From: JAYYPW01 sp036128855
Lineage (GTDB): Bacteria; Pseudomonadota; Gammaproteobacteria; Comchoanobacterales; Comchoanobacteraceae
NCBI GenBank assembly: GCA_036128855.1
Contig: JAYYPW010000013.1
Span: 142,673-206,672, forward strand
Reading direction: 5' to 3'
Length of the DNA stretch: 64,000 bases
The notes beneath the pieces are model-generated. The model did no database searches. It was not told where the DNA came from and saw only the letters and a list, made by a program, of their open reading frames with translations. A program made the translations under genes and the position numbers. Positions 9,284-18,904 of the stretch are shown piece after piece; within the stretch, counting starts at the first letter, position 1; every line of letters begins with the position of its first letter.

Positions 9284-10200
9284 CGTCTATCAAGAAATAT
9301 GTAGGTGACGGCTTTGTGCTTGTAGACAAACCAATAAATCTATCATCACATCAAGCCATTAAAGCTATAAAAAAATTATGTACTGGAAAAATAGGACACT
9401 CAGGGACCCTTGATCCATTTGCAACAGGCATGCTGGTGGTATCTGTTGGTCAAGCATCTAAATTCATGCAGTATCAGATAATAAAAGACAAAACTTACTC
9501 AGCATCATTACAACTCGGGATACAGACAGACACTCAAGATTGTACAGGAAAAATTATCAAGCAAGCACCCATTCCAAAAATTGAAAATGCGACTATACAT
9601 AATACACTACTTACCTACTTTACTGGAGAAATAGAGCAAGTAGCATCCAAATTTTCAGCTCTTAAACACAAAGGCAAGCCTTCTTACAAGTATGCGAGAG
9701 CTGGAATTGATATTCCTGAAAAAAAACGTAAAATCACAATACACGGTTATGACAAAGTAGCTTACGACCCAAAACTTGGAATAATTTCTTTCCAAGTAAC
9801 CTGTAGCTCTGGAACTTATATTAGAGCGCTTGGAGAAGATATTGCAAAAAAGCTTGGCAGCTATGGTCATATTACACAACTTAGACGCTTATCTGTTCAT
9901 CCATGGCAACCTGAAAGCATGCACCTACCTAGTAAATTTCAAGAAAATACTATTCAAAACTTCATACAACCTATTGATATGACCCTTCTGCACCTCCCAC
10001 GCTTGGAACTATCGACAAAAGAAATAGAAAAATTAAAGATGGGACAGTGGATAAATGCAGCTAATGACAGCATAGATAATAGCTTATATAGAACATATGA
10101 TACTAAGCAGAAATTTTGCGGATTAGTCCGCTGTAAAATGCCCTATCACAAACCACAAAAAATGCTCATATCAAGCAACAGTCCAAAAGATAAAGCATGA
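9280..10200 (+). CDS. truB: tRNA pseudouridine-55 synthase TruB
   Basis: Makes pseudouridine 55 in the T loop of tRNAs. The 306 residues contain the catalytic motif GHSGTLDPFATGML (about residues 38-51) with its Asp nucleophile, the KPSYKYARAG stretch, and CSSGTYIRALGEDI. The C-terminal part is a PUA-like region. The tRNA-fMet of this operon has the expected TTC in the T loop. Ends just before the rpsO promoter region. Confidence 0.96.
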   Translation: MTSIKKYVGDGFVLVDKPINLSSHQAIKAIKKLCTGKIGHSGTLDPFATGMLVVSVGQASKFMQYQIIKDKTYSASLQLGIQTDTQDCTGKIIKQAPIPKIENATIHNTLLTYFTGEIEQVASKFSALKHKGKPSYKYARAGIDIPEKKRKITIHGYDKVAYDPKLGIISFQVTCSSGTYIRALGEDIAKKLGSYGHITQLRRLSVHPWQPESMHLPSKFQENTIQNFIQPIDMTLLHLPRLELSTKEIEKLKMGQWINAANDSIDNSLYRTYDTKQKFCGLVRCKMPYHKPQKMLISSNSPKDKA

Positions 10201-10230
10201 TCAAAAACAGATATTTAGCCGAGTACATCA

Positions 10231-10259
10231 TTGCATTTATCAACATAATCATATATAAT
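10231..10259 (+). promoter_or_regulatory. Promoter for rpsO-pnp
   Basis: TTGCAT (10231-10236) and a consensus TATAAT (10254-10259) with 17-bp spacing, in the truB-rpsO gap. The expected start would leave a leader of about 40 nt before the rpsO GTG. E. coli also has an rpsO promoter at this position. Confidence 0.8.
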
Positions 10260-10306
10260 CAACACGATTGAAAGTCTATTATATATCGCAACTCAAGGAG
10301 AACAAC

Positions 10307-10585
10307 GTGGCGAACACTAAGACAAGCACAGAAAGCAGTGCAGAAATTAGCTTTAAGATACATCCTACAGACACAGGCTCAACACCAGTTCAAATCCACG
10401 CCCTAACTGAAAGAATCACACACCTAACTAAACACTTCCAAGTTAATCATAAAGACAAGCACTCTCGACATGGCTTACTAAAAATCATTCGCAAACGTCA
10501 GAAGCTACTCCAATATTACAAAAAAAACCATCGTAATGACTACTACGATCTGATAAAGCAACTTAAAATTCGAGATAAAGACTAA
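10307..10585 (+). CDS. rpsO: 30S ribosomal protein S15
   Basis: Primary 16S rRNA-binding protein of the central domain, 92 residues (E. coli 89). The GTG at 10307 is chosen because AAGGAG at 10295-10300 sits 6 nt upstream and the family length fits; an upstream TTG at 10268 would add 13 residues and lies almost on top of the promoter. Conserved stretches are DTGSTPVQIHALTERI, HSRHGLLKIIRKRQKLL and the terminal DLIKQLKIRDKD. It precedes pnp as in E. coli, where S15 represses its own translation. Confidence 0.95.
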   Translation: MANTKTSTESSAEISFKIHPTDTGSTPVQIHALTERITHLTKHFQVNHKDKHSRHGLLKIIRKRQKLLQYYKKNHRNDYYDLIKQLKIRDKD

Positions 10586-10628
10586 TCTCGCACAACTAAT
10601 ATTTAACCCAGAACACAAGGAACACACC

Positions 10629-12749
10629 ATGGTATCCCCTACTATTGAAAAAAATTTTTCTTTTGGCAGACATGAAGTATGCATACAATCAGGACATATC
10701 GCCTTACAAGCAAAATCTTCTGTGATACTTAAAATGGGCAAAAGTATCGTTATGGTCAATATCACCCATGCGCCAGCAGACCCAAATAGAGACTTCTTTC
10801 CGCTAACAGTACATTACACTGAAAAATTTTATAGTGTTGGCAAAATACCAGGCAGCTTTAATCGAAGAGAAGGAAGGCCGAGCGAAAGAGAGGTTATCAC
10901 TGCACGTATTATCGATAGATCCATACGACCTATGTTTGCAGATGGATTTATGGACGAAGTTCAAGTGAATGTATCATTACTAAACCATGATCCAGATGTA
11001 GCACCAGATATTGCTGGCGTACTAGCAACATCAGCCGCACTAGCACTCACCGACCTACCGTTTCAAGTAATAGCTACTGCACGTATTGGTTTACTAGATG
11101 ATGAGTTCCAAATCAATCCAGCAGAGAATAGCGAAGCAGTGAAATCATTAGACTTAGTTGTCTCCCACTCACTAACTTCATACATAATGGTTGAGTGCGC
11201 TGCTCAAGAGCTAGAAGAACAAAAAGTATTAGAGGCCCTCGATTTTGCAAAAGGCAGCCTAGAAACAACCCTACAAGTACTAAAAGAGCTACAGGACACT
11301 CATGGCAACGCAAGTGCATGGAAAGCACCTAAGCTTGATGACACCTCATTTATAGAAGAAATCAAGAAGCTCTTTCATAAAGAGATCGTTAAATATTTTA
11401 CAATCACAGATAAACAAAAACGCAACCAAGAGCGTACTACAAAAAGAAAAGAGTTTATTACCGAATATGTAAACAAAAACACCGTTAACGATAACGCTGA
11501 CTCCCTAGCACAAAAAGTAGCAAGTGCGATCGATACAATAGAAAAAAGCTGGGTAAGAGAGCAAATAATTGCTAAAAAACCCCGCATTGATGGTCGTGAC
11601 TATAAAACTGTTAGACCAATTGACATCCAGGTGAACTTTTTACCTGACACACACGGTTCCGTACTTTTTACCCGTGGAGAAACACAAGCGTTAGTTGTCA
11701 CTACATTGTCTGATGAAGGCAGCGCACAAATCGTGGACGACATCACAAAACAATCAAAAGATCGATTTATGCTACAGTATAACTTCCCATCATTTTGTGT
11801 TGGTGAATGTGGCATGCCTGCTAGCCCAAAAAGAAGAGAGATCGGTCATGGTCGCTTAGCAAGAAAAGCGATAACGGCAGTTTTACCCGAAGAAGATGAA
11901 AACTTCCCCTACGTTGTTAGAATTGTATCAGAAACACTTTCATCTAACGGATCAAGCTCTATGGCAACCGTATGTGGAGCCAGCCTGTCTTTGATGGATG
12001 CTGGCATTCAAATTAAAGATGCTGTAGCTGGTATAGCTATGGGACTAGTACTGGATGGTGAGCAATATACAGTCTTAACCGATATCTTAGGCGATGAGGA
12101 TCATCTTGGCGATATGGACTTCAAAGTAGCAGGTACAAAACAAGGTATAACCGCTTTACAAATGGACATCAAGACAGACGGTATTACCAATGCCATATTA
12201 AAAAATGCCCTTGAGCAAGCGCGAGATGGTAGACTACATATTCTTGATAAAATGAATACTGCACTCGATAAGCCTCGCGAAGAAGTCGCTGCAGGCGCCC
12301 CTCGTGTTACACAATTTAATATACCAACACAAAAAATACGAGAAGTAATTGGCCGAGGTGGTAGTACAATTAAAGAAATAATCGAAAAGTTTGATGTAAG
12401 CATAGATATTAGTGATGAAGGCCTAGTTAAAGTTACAGCTAGTGACAGTGACAAAGCCAATGCAGCTAAAAAACATATCGAATCGATTATCGCAGATATT
12501 GAAATACACAAAACCTACGAAGGGAAAGTCGTTAAGCTTATGGACTTTGGCGCATTCGTTAACATACTACCTGGTAAAGATGCATTCTTACACATATCAC
12601 AGATTTGTCATGAAAGAGTAGATAATATTCAACACAAACTTTCAGAAGGTCAAATTATTAGAGTAAAAGTAGTTGAAATTGATAGGCAAAATCGTGTTAA
12701 ATTAACTATGAAAGACATCGAACAACATGTAGTCGATTCTAACGAGTAA
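10629..12749 (+). CDS. pnp: Polyribonucleotide nucleotidyltransferase (PNPase)
   Basis: Phosphorolytic 3'-5' exoribonuclease of 706 residues (E. coli 711). Two RNase PH-like domains are visible, the first with FFPLTVHYTEKFYSVGKIPG and NRREGRPSEREV, the second with RGETQALVVTTL and DILGDEDHLGDMDFKVAGT, separated by an all-helical linker. The KH domain carries VIGRGGSTIKEI (about residues 572-583) and the S1 domain carries VVKLMDFGAFVNILPGKDAF. Downstream of rpsO by 43 bp with no terminator between, so co-transcribed. Confidence 0.97.
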   Translation: MVSPTIEKNFSFGRHEVCIQSGHIALQAKSSVILKMGKSIVMVNITHAPADPNRDFFPLTVHYTEKFYSVGKIPGSFNRREGRPSEREVITARIIDRSIRPMFADGFMDEVQVNVSLLNHDPDVAPDIAGVLATSAALALTDLPFQVIATARIGLLDDEFQINPAENSEAVKSLDLVVSHSLTSYIMVECAAQELEEQKVLEALDFAKGSLETTLQVLKELQDTHGNASAWKAPKLDDTSFIEEIKKLFHKEIVKYFTITDKQKRNQERTTKRKEFITEYVNKNTVNDNADSLAQKVASAIDTIEKSWVREQIIAKKPRIDGRDYKTVRPIDIQVNFLPDTHGSVLFTRGETQALVVTTLSDEGSAQIVDDITKQSKDRFMLQYNFPSFCVGECGMPASPKRREIGHGRLARKAITAVLPEEDENFPYVVRIVSETLSSNGSSSMATVCGASLSLMDAGIQIKDAVAGIAMGLVLDGEQYTVLTDILGDEDHLGDMDFKVAGTKQGITALQMDIKTDGITNAILKNALEQARDGRLHILDKMNTALDKPREEVAAGAPRVTQFNIPTQKIREVIGRGGSTIKEIIEKFDVSIDISDEGLVKVTASDSDKANAAKKHIESIIADIEIHKTYEGKVVKLMDFGAFVNILPGKDAFLHISQICHERVDNIQHKLSEGQIIRVKVVEIDRQNRVKLTMKDIEQHVVDSNE

Positions 12750-12775
12750 TATTACACAAATGAGTTGAGTGCTCC

Positions 12776-14020
12776 GTGGACCAGAAAAGCAAGGAAGTAA
12801 CTGGAAAAAAGAGTCCAAATTCTTCTGTAGTATTTGATAAAACTTCAAATCAAATTCTTAACCAAGTTGAAATTGGTATACAAACTGCACACCAAGCAAC
12901 TGTATATCATCAATTCTTCTTTGCGAACCGGTTTTTAATTGAGAATATAACACCGCTTTTCATCTCCCACATAATACACTTACACCCTGTAACAGCACTC
13001 TTTACAATAGCGAGTATTGCACTAACGCTTGTCATAGTTATTCAAAAAATTGCTTTGAAAAAATCTAGGACCTACTCAGAGAATCTAGAGATGCTACTAT
13101 GGTTAAAAAAACATGATAATAAAAGATTCACCTTAGACAAACGAACTTCTCGAGACTTACAAAACTGCATAAACGAGGAGACAGACCCCATTCAGAACAT
13201 ACAAAGCAACTTCGTTCTCGGGTTAATACATTTCACCCTAACCTACCTTTCACTAATCCAAGTCACGAACTTTGTTATTACCCATTTTGTAAGTAATTTA
13301 TATACTTTTCAGAACATCATCTATATTTTTTGTGCCTACCTTGCAATAGTTTTAGAACAAACCAAAAATGCACAAAATAATAAACAATCTACTCATAAAA
13401 CTCTTTTATGTCGGCTGCTACTAAGTAACCAGAGTAATGCTAGGAAAAATAGAATTTCGACTATAAAAGAGTACAGTAAAGCAGCGCAAAAAAAACCTAA
13501 ACAGACAACTCAAACCAATCTATACCTAAAAGTTGTAATCGGCATTATCGCAATCAATATCTTTTATCTATCCCCGGAAATAACACCTCATATACTTATA
13601 CCCCTGGTCATTGTGATTTCATCAACATTGTATATGGTTGCTAGTAAAATAATCACAGATGAAACGCTTCGTACCAATACTCGAACTTATATTACTACAT
13701 TTACAGCTGCTCAAGCTTTATTACAATTAACCAAAGATAAGTTTGTCAGTATAATACCCGTTCTAATAAAAAATTCAGCACCAACACTCATGTCTAAATT
13801 CATGCAAAGCGCCATTGTGCTATACACATTTATACTATATCTTTATCATCTTACCACAGGGAGAGAATATAGAAATTCACTCATGATTCAAAAAGCCGTA
13901 GAAAAGACGATAACCAGAGAAAATGAAATTCGTTTTAGCGAGGCGGTCAAAACAATGAAGAAACAAGAGAAAAATGAGGGAACTATCCAATACTACAAGA
14001 CAAGGAAAATATCACGATGA
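12776..14020 (+). CDS. Unknown multi-spanning membrane protein
   Basis: A 414-residue protein starting at GTG (12776). I do not recognise the family. It has a polar N terminus of about 45 residues, hydrophobic stretches at about 50-92, 147-196, 250-292 and 341-360, and charged Lys-rich loops, with a basic tail ending KTRKISR. It overlaps the ybaB start by 4 nt, so it is translated with ybaB-recR. In many bacteria dnaX precedes ybaB-recR; here dnaX is not present and this gene occupies that place. It could be a lineage-specific envelope protein or a secreted effector. Confidence 0.6.
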   Translation: MDQKSKEVTGKKSPNSSVVFDKTSNQILNQVEIGIQTAHQATVYHQFFFANRFLIENITPLFISHIIHLHPVTALFTIASIALTLVIVIQKIALKKSRTYSENLEMLLWLKKHDNKRFTLDKRTSRDLQNCINEETDPIQNIQSNFVLGLIHFTLTYLSLIQVTNFVITHFVSNLYTFQNIIYIFCAYLAIVLEQTKNAQNNKQSTHKTLLCRLLLSNQSNARKNRISTIKEYSKAAQKKPKQTTQTNLYLKVVIGIIAINIFYLSPEITPHILIPLVIVISSTLYMVASKIITDETLRTNTRTYITTFTAAQALLQLTKDKFVSIIPVLIKNSAPTLMSKFMQSAIVLYTFILYLYHLTTGREYRNSLMIQKAVEKTITRENEIRFSEAVKTMKKQEKNEGTIQYYKTRKISR

Positions 14021-14334
14021 CTGAAAAAACTGATACATTATCTCCCAAAAACCTCGTAGAAAAAGCAAATTATATGCGAAAAAACATCCAAGATATGGAA
14101 AAAAATCTAGAAAATGAAATGCTACTAGAGCGATATCAGGGCATACAAGTACATATACGAGGAAATGGCGTTATAGAAAAACTCACTATCGACCCTGAAG
14201 TCCAAGCAAAACCTATGATAGAGTGTGCTGATATATTAGTTCAAGCAGTAAACAAAGCATTACAAGGTTGTGAAAAAAATAGACAAAACAACTTGCTCAG
14301 CATACTTAGCCAAATTGATGAACAAGCACCATGA
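14017..14334 (+). CDS. ybaB: YbaB/EbfC nucleoid-associated protein
   Basis: Small DNA-binding protein of 105 residues. It has the family layout: a helical start with AxxMRKNIQDMEKNLENE, the beta-stranded middle GNGVIEKLTIDPEV, and a helical end CADILVQAVNKALQ. The conserved GNG turn is present. It overlaps both neighbours by 4 nt and precedes recR, the most common ybaB context. Confidence 0.92.
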   Translation: MTEKTDTLSPKNLVEKANYMRKNIQDMEKNLENEMLLERYQGIQVHIRGNGVIEKLTIDPEVQAKPMIECADILVQAVNKALQGCEKNRQNNLLSILSQIDEQAP

Positions 14335-14948
14335 GTCAAATCTTACCTGACATATTATTAGAACTGATAGAAAGCCTCACCATATTACCAGGTATTGGTC
14401 CAAAATCGGCACAGAGAATGGCTGTACACTTACTATTAAAAAAACCTAATGAAGCAGCCAAGCTCGCACAAAATCTACAACAAAGCTTGACTAATGTAAA
14501 TAAATGCAGCCAGTGTCGTGCTTTATGCGAAACAGACGTTTGTAAGATATGTAAAGATACGCAAAGGGATAGACAGACAATATGCGTCATAGAGACCATA
14601 GGCGACTTGCTATCACTAGAACAAACTGGCACATACAAGGGACTATATTTTATTCTCATGGGCTCATTATCACCTATAGATAGGATAGGACCAGATGAAC
14701 TAGGTATACCACTCCTCCATCAGCGTATCGTAGAGGAAGCAATCACAGAGGTTATACTAGCTACTAACCCAACCATAGAAGGTGAAGCGACAGCACATTA
14801 CTTAACGAAGAAACTACCTAAAAATATCAAAATTACGAGACTTGCATCAGGCATACCTGTAGGAACTGAATTAACATACGTAAATGACCACACCCTGTAC
14901 CACGCACTAGCTTGCAGAAAAGAGGTAGAAAGGCTTACAGCAGAATGA
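14331..14948 (+). CDS. recR: Recombination protein RecR
   Basis: Part of RecFOR, which loads RecA on gapped DNA. The 205 residues show the N-terminal helix-hairpin-helix (TILPGIGPKSAQRMAVHLL), a four-Cys zinc finger (CSQCRALCETDVCKIC) and the Toprim domain beginning ICVIETIGDLLSLEQTG, followed by GEATAHYL and TRLASGIPVGTELTYVND. Last gene of the pnp-proximal block; 128 bp of AT-rich sequence then leads to icmH. Confidence 0.97.
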   Translation: MSQILPDILLELIESLTILPGIGPKSAQRMAVHLLLKKPNEAAKLAQNLQQSLTNVNKCSQCRALCETDVCKICKDTQRDRQTICVIETIGDLLSLEQTGTYKGLYFILMGSLSPIDRIGPDELGIPLLHQRIVEEAITEVILATNPTIEGEATAHYLTKKLPKNIKITRLASGIPVGTELTYVNDHTLYHALACRKEVERLTAE

Positions 14949-15021
14949 TAATTACTCACAAATAAATTTAAAAAAATAGTCAATAATATCAACTCTAAAG
15001 AAATTTATTCTGAACAGACCA

Positions 15022-15050
15022 TTGTCAACATTAAAAACTACAGCTATAGT
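15022..15050 (+). promoter_or_regulatory. Promoter for icmH-icmF
   Basis: TTGTCA (15022-15027) and TATAGT (15045-15050) with 17-bp spacing, 27 bp upstream of the icmH ATG, which is preceded by AGGG. The secretion pair thus appears to have its own transcription unit. Confidence 0.75.
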
Positions 15051-15076
15051 ACAATTATAGTTAACAGGGTCTTAAC

Positions 15077-15781
15077 ATGAAGAGCGCATCAAACCTACAG
15101 TCACTACATGAAATATCTTACACTGACGTAATGAAACCTGAGATTATTCTTCAATGGAATGACAAGGCCACGTTCCAACAAATGACGTTAACCCTAATTC
15201 ATGCGATTCGTTACCAAACAAAATTTAAAAATCTACAAAAGAAGCACGATAGCTGGATAGAATCCTGGACGATAGAATTAAAGAGAAAAATTAAAAATAA
15301 TAACTTACAACAAGCGATGCTTAAGGCAATGGAAAGATGGTGTGATCTACATAAGAATATTTACCAAGATTCGAGAGCAAACCTCAACCATAATACACAA
15401 ATGACAATATCAAATTTTTTAGATTACACCGCTCTGTGCCTTAAGTTCTCGTCTCATCAAGCAGAAAAACGTATAGCGATTATGCTGTTACATTTAATAA
15501 TCCTCCACACAAGTCCTGGGGATGACACACATAACATTCAAAAATATTTCACCTTAAGAAGCACGCTCCAAACACTCTATAAAGAAACAGGATTATACAA
15601 CCCTTTCTACAAAAAGGTACTCTTGGTCACGAGTAAATTTAACACATTGGGCCAGCTAGCGACATTAAGTAACTTGATTAATCTTAGTATTGGTCTTATT
15701 ATAGGTGTAACATGTAATGCTTTTACATATCCTAGTTACCTGTCGCTCCAAAATTCAAGCTATGTCATCTCAACAAACTAG
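15077..15781 (+). CDS. icmH: IcmH/DotU family type IVB secretion protein
   Basis: A 234-residue protein, mostly helical, with a single hydrophobic segment near the C terminus (about residues 193-217, LATLSNLINLSIGLIIGVT). This is the DotU/IcmH topology: a cytosolic helical domain with a C-terminal anchor. Sequence similarity visible by eye is weak; the call rests on topology, size (Legionella IcmH about 260) and overlap with icmF, its usual partner. IcmH and IcmF stabilise the Dot/Icm core in Legionella. The homologous T6SS pair TssL/TssM is the main alternative, but no other T6SS gene is visible. Confidence 0.7.
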   Translation: MKSASNLQSLHEISYTDVMKPEIILQWNDKATFQQMTLTLIHAIRYQTKFKNLQKKHDSWIESWTIELKRKIKNNNLQQAMLKAMERWCDLHKNIYQDSRANLNHNTQMTISNFLDYTALCLKFSSHQAEKRIAIMLLHLIILHTSPGDDTHNIQKYFTLRSTLQTLYKETGLYNPFYKKVLLVTSKFNTLGQLATLSNLINLSIGLIIGVTCNAFTYPSYLSLQNSSYVISTN

Positions 15782-18700
15782 AATCCGTCTACCTAGCCTT
15801 TACACTGATTCCTTTTTTGTCTCCTGCATCTTATCTTGCTTGTTTATAACGTATGCCCTTTCAACAAACCTCATATATCCTCTTGCAGAAGCCTCTGTAG
15901 GTTTCTTTGCTATTTGTTATGTAAGCCTAGAATCTGCACGATGGGGTTTGTGGAAGTTCCATAACCGGCGCGATACATTTCAGCTTTGGGCAGATAATAC
16001 AGTTTCCATGTTAGAAGGCTCAATAAAAGCTGCCACTACAGGTACTATATGGACAAAGTTACTCTCCAAGTCAGCAAAGATTTATCTCGTTGTGGGTAAT
16101 AGACGGTCAGGTAAGTCAACACTGATCAGTAACACAAACTCTATAACACAAGACAATGGTTTTCAATATCAAAATAAGGGTATCGTTTTTCATCAATGGT
16201 GGTTTAACCCAAATTATATTTGCCTTGAAACATCGGCATTAACGAGCGCAGATAACGATGCTGGTTCATTTAAGAGATATATGCACAATTTACACACCAA
16301 CCTTTCATGGAAGTACCAATCTAATGGTTACTCAGGGATTATAGTAAACTTATCATGCGAGAGTATTTTAAATGATAAAAACCAACACCTTAACCAGAAA
16401 ACCTCCCATCTTCAGAGTCAGCTAGAGTGCATAAGTTCGTTTGCACCAAATATTCCCGTATTCATTGTAATAACTTTTTTTGACATAGTTCCTAATTTTA
16501 AAGCTTTTTTTCATGATTTTGCACATGAAGACTTCGAAAAGCCATTTGGGTTTACATTGAGTAAAAACCAAGCTTTAAAGTCTTCACTCAAAGAGCAGAT
16601 TCAAAAAATAACAGAAGCGATTGAAGAACATCTTATCCACATACTAGAGAAGTATCCGCACCATTTACACGCAGATCTGCATGAAAAAGTACATGCATTT
16701 CAATATACTATTTATAACTTACAACCCAAAGTACTAGAGTGTATTGAGCAGATTAAGCATGCCTGCCCTAATCCACTGCAAGGTGTACTGTACACCTGTC
16801 AGCATACTGAAAAGCAGAATATAACTGATCAAAAAATATCGAATATGCCATCTATTTTTGATTTAAGCATACCAAAAGCATTCTTCAGTAAAAACGTTTT
16901 GCATGCAATCAATCGCCGAACGAAACGACTACCATCAAAGCGGAATCAACTTGCTCTTTACATAGCTTTACTATCATATCTTTTTGTTTTTATCATTTAC
17001 CCAAAACAAGACATAGTCACTAACATTCAACAGGACATGTATACACAATTAACACAAGCACCATCTACTTTTAATTTTTATAAAAATAAAATACCAGAGA
17101 TCAAGCTTTTTCCATTCGTTTTGGGTGCAGATAAGAAAGTTCCCAGTTTACAAACAGATGAGCTTTCCGTACTTAACAATCCCTCTGATGTCTATCCTAA
17201 CGTCTTAAAACAAACACTTTGGCCTGTACTTGATGAAACCCTTATAATACACATTGAAAAGCTACTAGATCATAAAAGTAATGAAAAAATAGCAAGCATT
17301 ATTTTCTATGGCATGATAACAGGCAAGTTCCCAAAAGATATCCATTTTATGAGTAAATGGCTACAAGAAACACAAACTAACTACCCTCAACTACTCTCAG
17401 CAGAAGCTGTAGGGCAGTTAAAAGATATACTGCAACAAAATGGTGTTATGGCTAGTCATAGTAAATGGGATGAATTAAATAAGTATCCAATAACTAATGA
17501 TGTTGACCAGATACTCAAAATACACGAAATTCTGACTACATACCTTGTAGAGGAGTATACAAGTGCACAAGATACTATAGAGCTAGCATGTAGTATAAAA
17601 GATGCAAAATCACATATTTTTGGACCCTGGACAAGCTTTAACAACCTCAGCGATTGCAAAAATGGTATGACAACGAAGATTACTAAGCTAAGGGTCACAT
17701 CCAGTATACAACGTCTTGAGGCAATGATGAATTGGGACACATTTGATAGCGATCTTAGCCAATATAGGAAAAATTTGATTGAGCTTGACGAAAATTTAGC
17801 GACACATCTAAATAAAACTCAGCAACTAGCTCAAGAAATCCGCACCTTGATGCCTGACTCAGAACCTTTATCAGACCACGATAAAACACTCATTACAGAA
17901 ACAGAAAACATTCAGCTTAGTGATACCCAAATGACTATTCGAAATATGATACGTGTACTCTCTGGTGTTACAGGGTCAAATGAAACACCTAATACTGCAA
18001 TGAGCTGGATCCAAGATATTGCTCGAGATAGTGAACAGGCTAAAAATCTTACACCACAAACTCAAACAAACATCTTCTTACGTAAACAACTTAACGCATT
18101 TTGGAAGGCAATAATCGCAAAAGCTACGTTAGAACTAAACAGCAAATGGCAAAAAACTATAACAGACCCTCTTCTTAAAGATACCACTAACCACTTCCCT
18201 TTCGACAAGGATTTATCAGCTAAAGAAGTGTCTGCTGAGACATTTAATATGCTTTTTGCACCTAGCGGTCTTTTAAGTACATTTATCAACAAACAGCTCG
18301 CGTGCTTTATCGAAGATGCACCCGAGGGCGGTCTACAATGGAAAAATATAGCAGGCTTTAAAACACCCTTCTCCGAACAAATATTACATATGATTATGTC
18401 ACATAGTATTATTCAAAAAATGTACTTCCCACATAAAGGAACAGTTCCACAATTCAACGCTACACTCCAGTTTCAAAATGGTTCTGAAAATATTAGAAAT
18501 GTTTCTCTAATCCAAGGGTCTCAAACACAATCATTTTCTCGTGATCGGCCTATAGCATTCTCAATAAATTGGCCAAACACAACTGAGACCATTATGCTCC
18601 AAGTAGAGCTAGATAATGGGGATATTGTAATCCTCCACGCTGAGCAAGGTTTCTGGAACATACCAAAGTATCTCAAGTCACATATTAAAAAACATATTAG

Positions 18701-18833
18701 TGATCAACAAAAACTTCTTATGTTTAAGCAAGGTAATACCACACTAGAGTTTATGCTGCACACGGAGAATAGCTTAAACATCCTGACTGAAGATATAACA
18801 GAAAACTTTAGACTACCGCCCAAGATCTACTAA
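15762..18833 (+). CDS. icmF: IcmF family type IVB secretion protein
   Basis: A large inner-membrane protein of 1023 residues from the ATG at 15762 (AGCTATGTC; overlaps icmH by 20 nt). Two hydrophobic segments lie near the N terminus (about residues 18-55), followed by a Walker A motif GNRRSGKST at about 112-120, a third membrane segment near residue 390-410 (LALYIALLSYLFVFIIY), and a long C-terminal periplasmic region ending in beta-rich sequence. This is the IcmF/TssM plan. Legionella IcmF is about 970 residues. An apparently intact Walker A is notable. T6SS TssM is the alternative identity; context and likely lineage favour T4BSS. Confidence 0.82.
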   Translation: MSSQQTRIRLPSLYTDSFFVSCILSCLFITYALSTNLIYPLAEASVGFFAICYVSLESARWGLWKFHNRRDTFQLWADNTVSMLEGSIKAATTGTIWTKLLSKSAKIYLVVGNRRSGKSTLISNTNSITQDNGFQYQNKGIVFHQWWFNPNYICLETSALTSADNDAGSFKRYMHNLHTNLSWKYQSNGYSGIIVNLSCESILNDKNQHLNQKTSHLQSQLECISSFAPNIPVFIVITFFDIVPNFKAFFHDFAHEDFEKPFGFTLSKNQALKSSLKEQIQKITEAIEEHLIHILEKYPHHLHADLHEKVHAFQYTIYNLQPKVLECIEQIKHACPNPLQGVLYTCQHTEKQNITDQKISNMPSIFDLSIPKAFFSKNVLHAINRRTKRLPSKRNQLALYIALLSYLFVFIIYPKQDIVTNIQQDMYTQLTQAPSTFNFYKNKIPEIKLFPFVLGADKKVPSLQTDELSVLNNPSDVYPNVLKQTLWPVLDETLIIHIEKLLDHKSNEKIASIIFYGMITGKFPKDIHFMSKWLQETQTNYPQLLSAEAVGQLKDILQQNGVMASHSKWDELNKYPITNDVDQILKIHEILTTYLVEEYTSAQDTIELACSIKDAKSHIFGPWTSFNNLSDCKNGMTTKITKLRVTSSIQRLEAMMNWDTFDSDLSQYRKNLIELDENLATHLNKTQQLAQEIRTLMPDSEPLSDHDKTLITETENIQLSDTQMTIRNMIRVLSGVTGSNETPNTAMSWIQDIARDSEQAKNLTPQTQTNIFLRKQLNAFWKAIIAKATLELNSKWQKTITDPLLKDTTNHFPFDKDLSAKEVSAETFNMLFAPSGLLSTFINKQLACFIEDAPEGGLQWKNIAGFKTPFSEQILHMIMSHSIIQKMYFPHKGTVPQFNATLQFQNGSENIRNVSLIQGSQTQSFSRDRPIAFSINWPNTTETIMLQVELDNGDIVILHAEQGFWNIPKYLKSHIKKHISDQQKLLMFKQGNTTLEFMLHTENSLNILTEDITENFRLPPKIY

Positions 18834-18904
18834 TAGAGCCAAACATCACTATATGCATAAGGGTAAATATGTTATAATAACCTACAATTAAATCTTTACT
18901 ATTG

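Noticed and set aside
10268..10306. Upstream TTG start for rpsO
   Set aside because: It would begin within a few bases of the predicted transcription start; the GTG at 10307 has AAGGAG at correct spacing and gives the family length.
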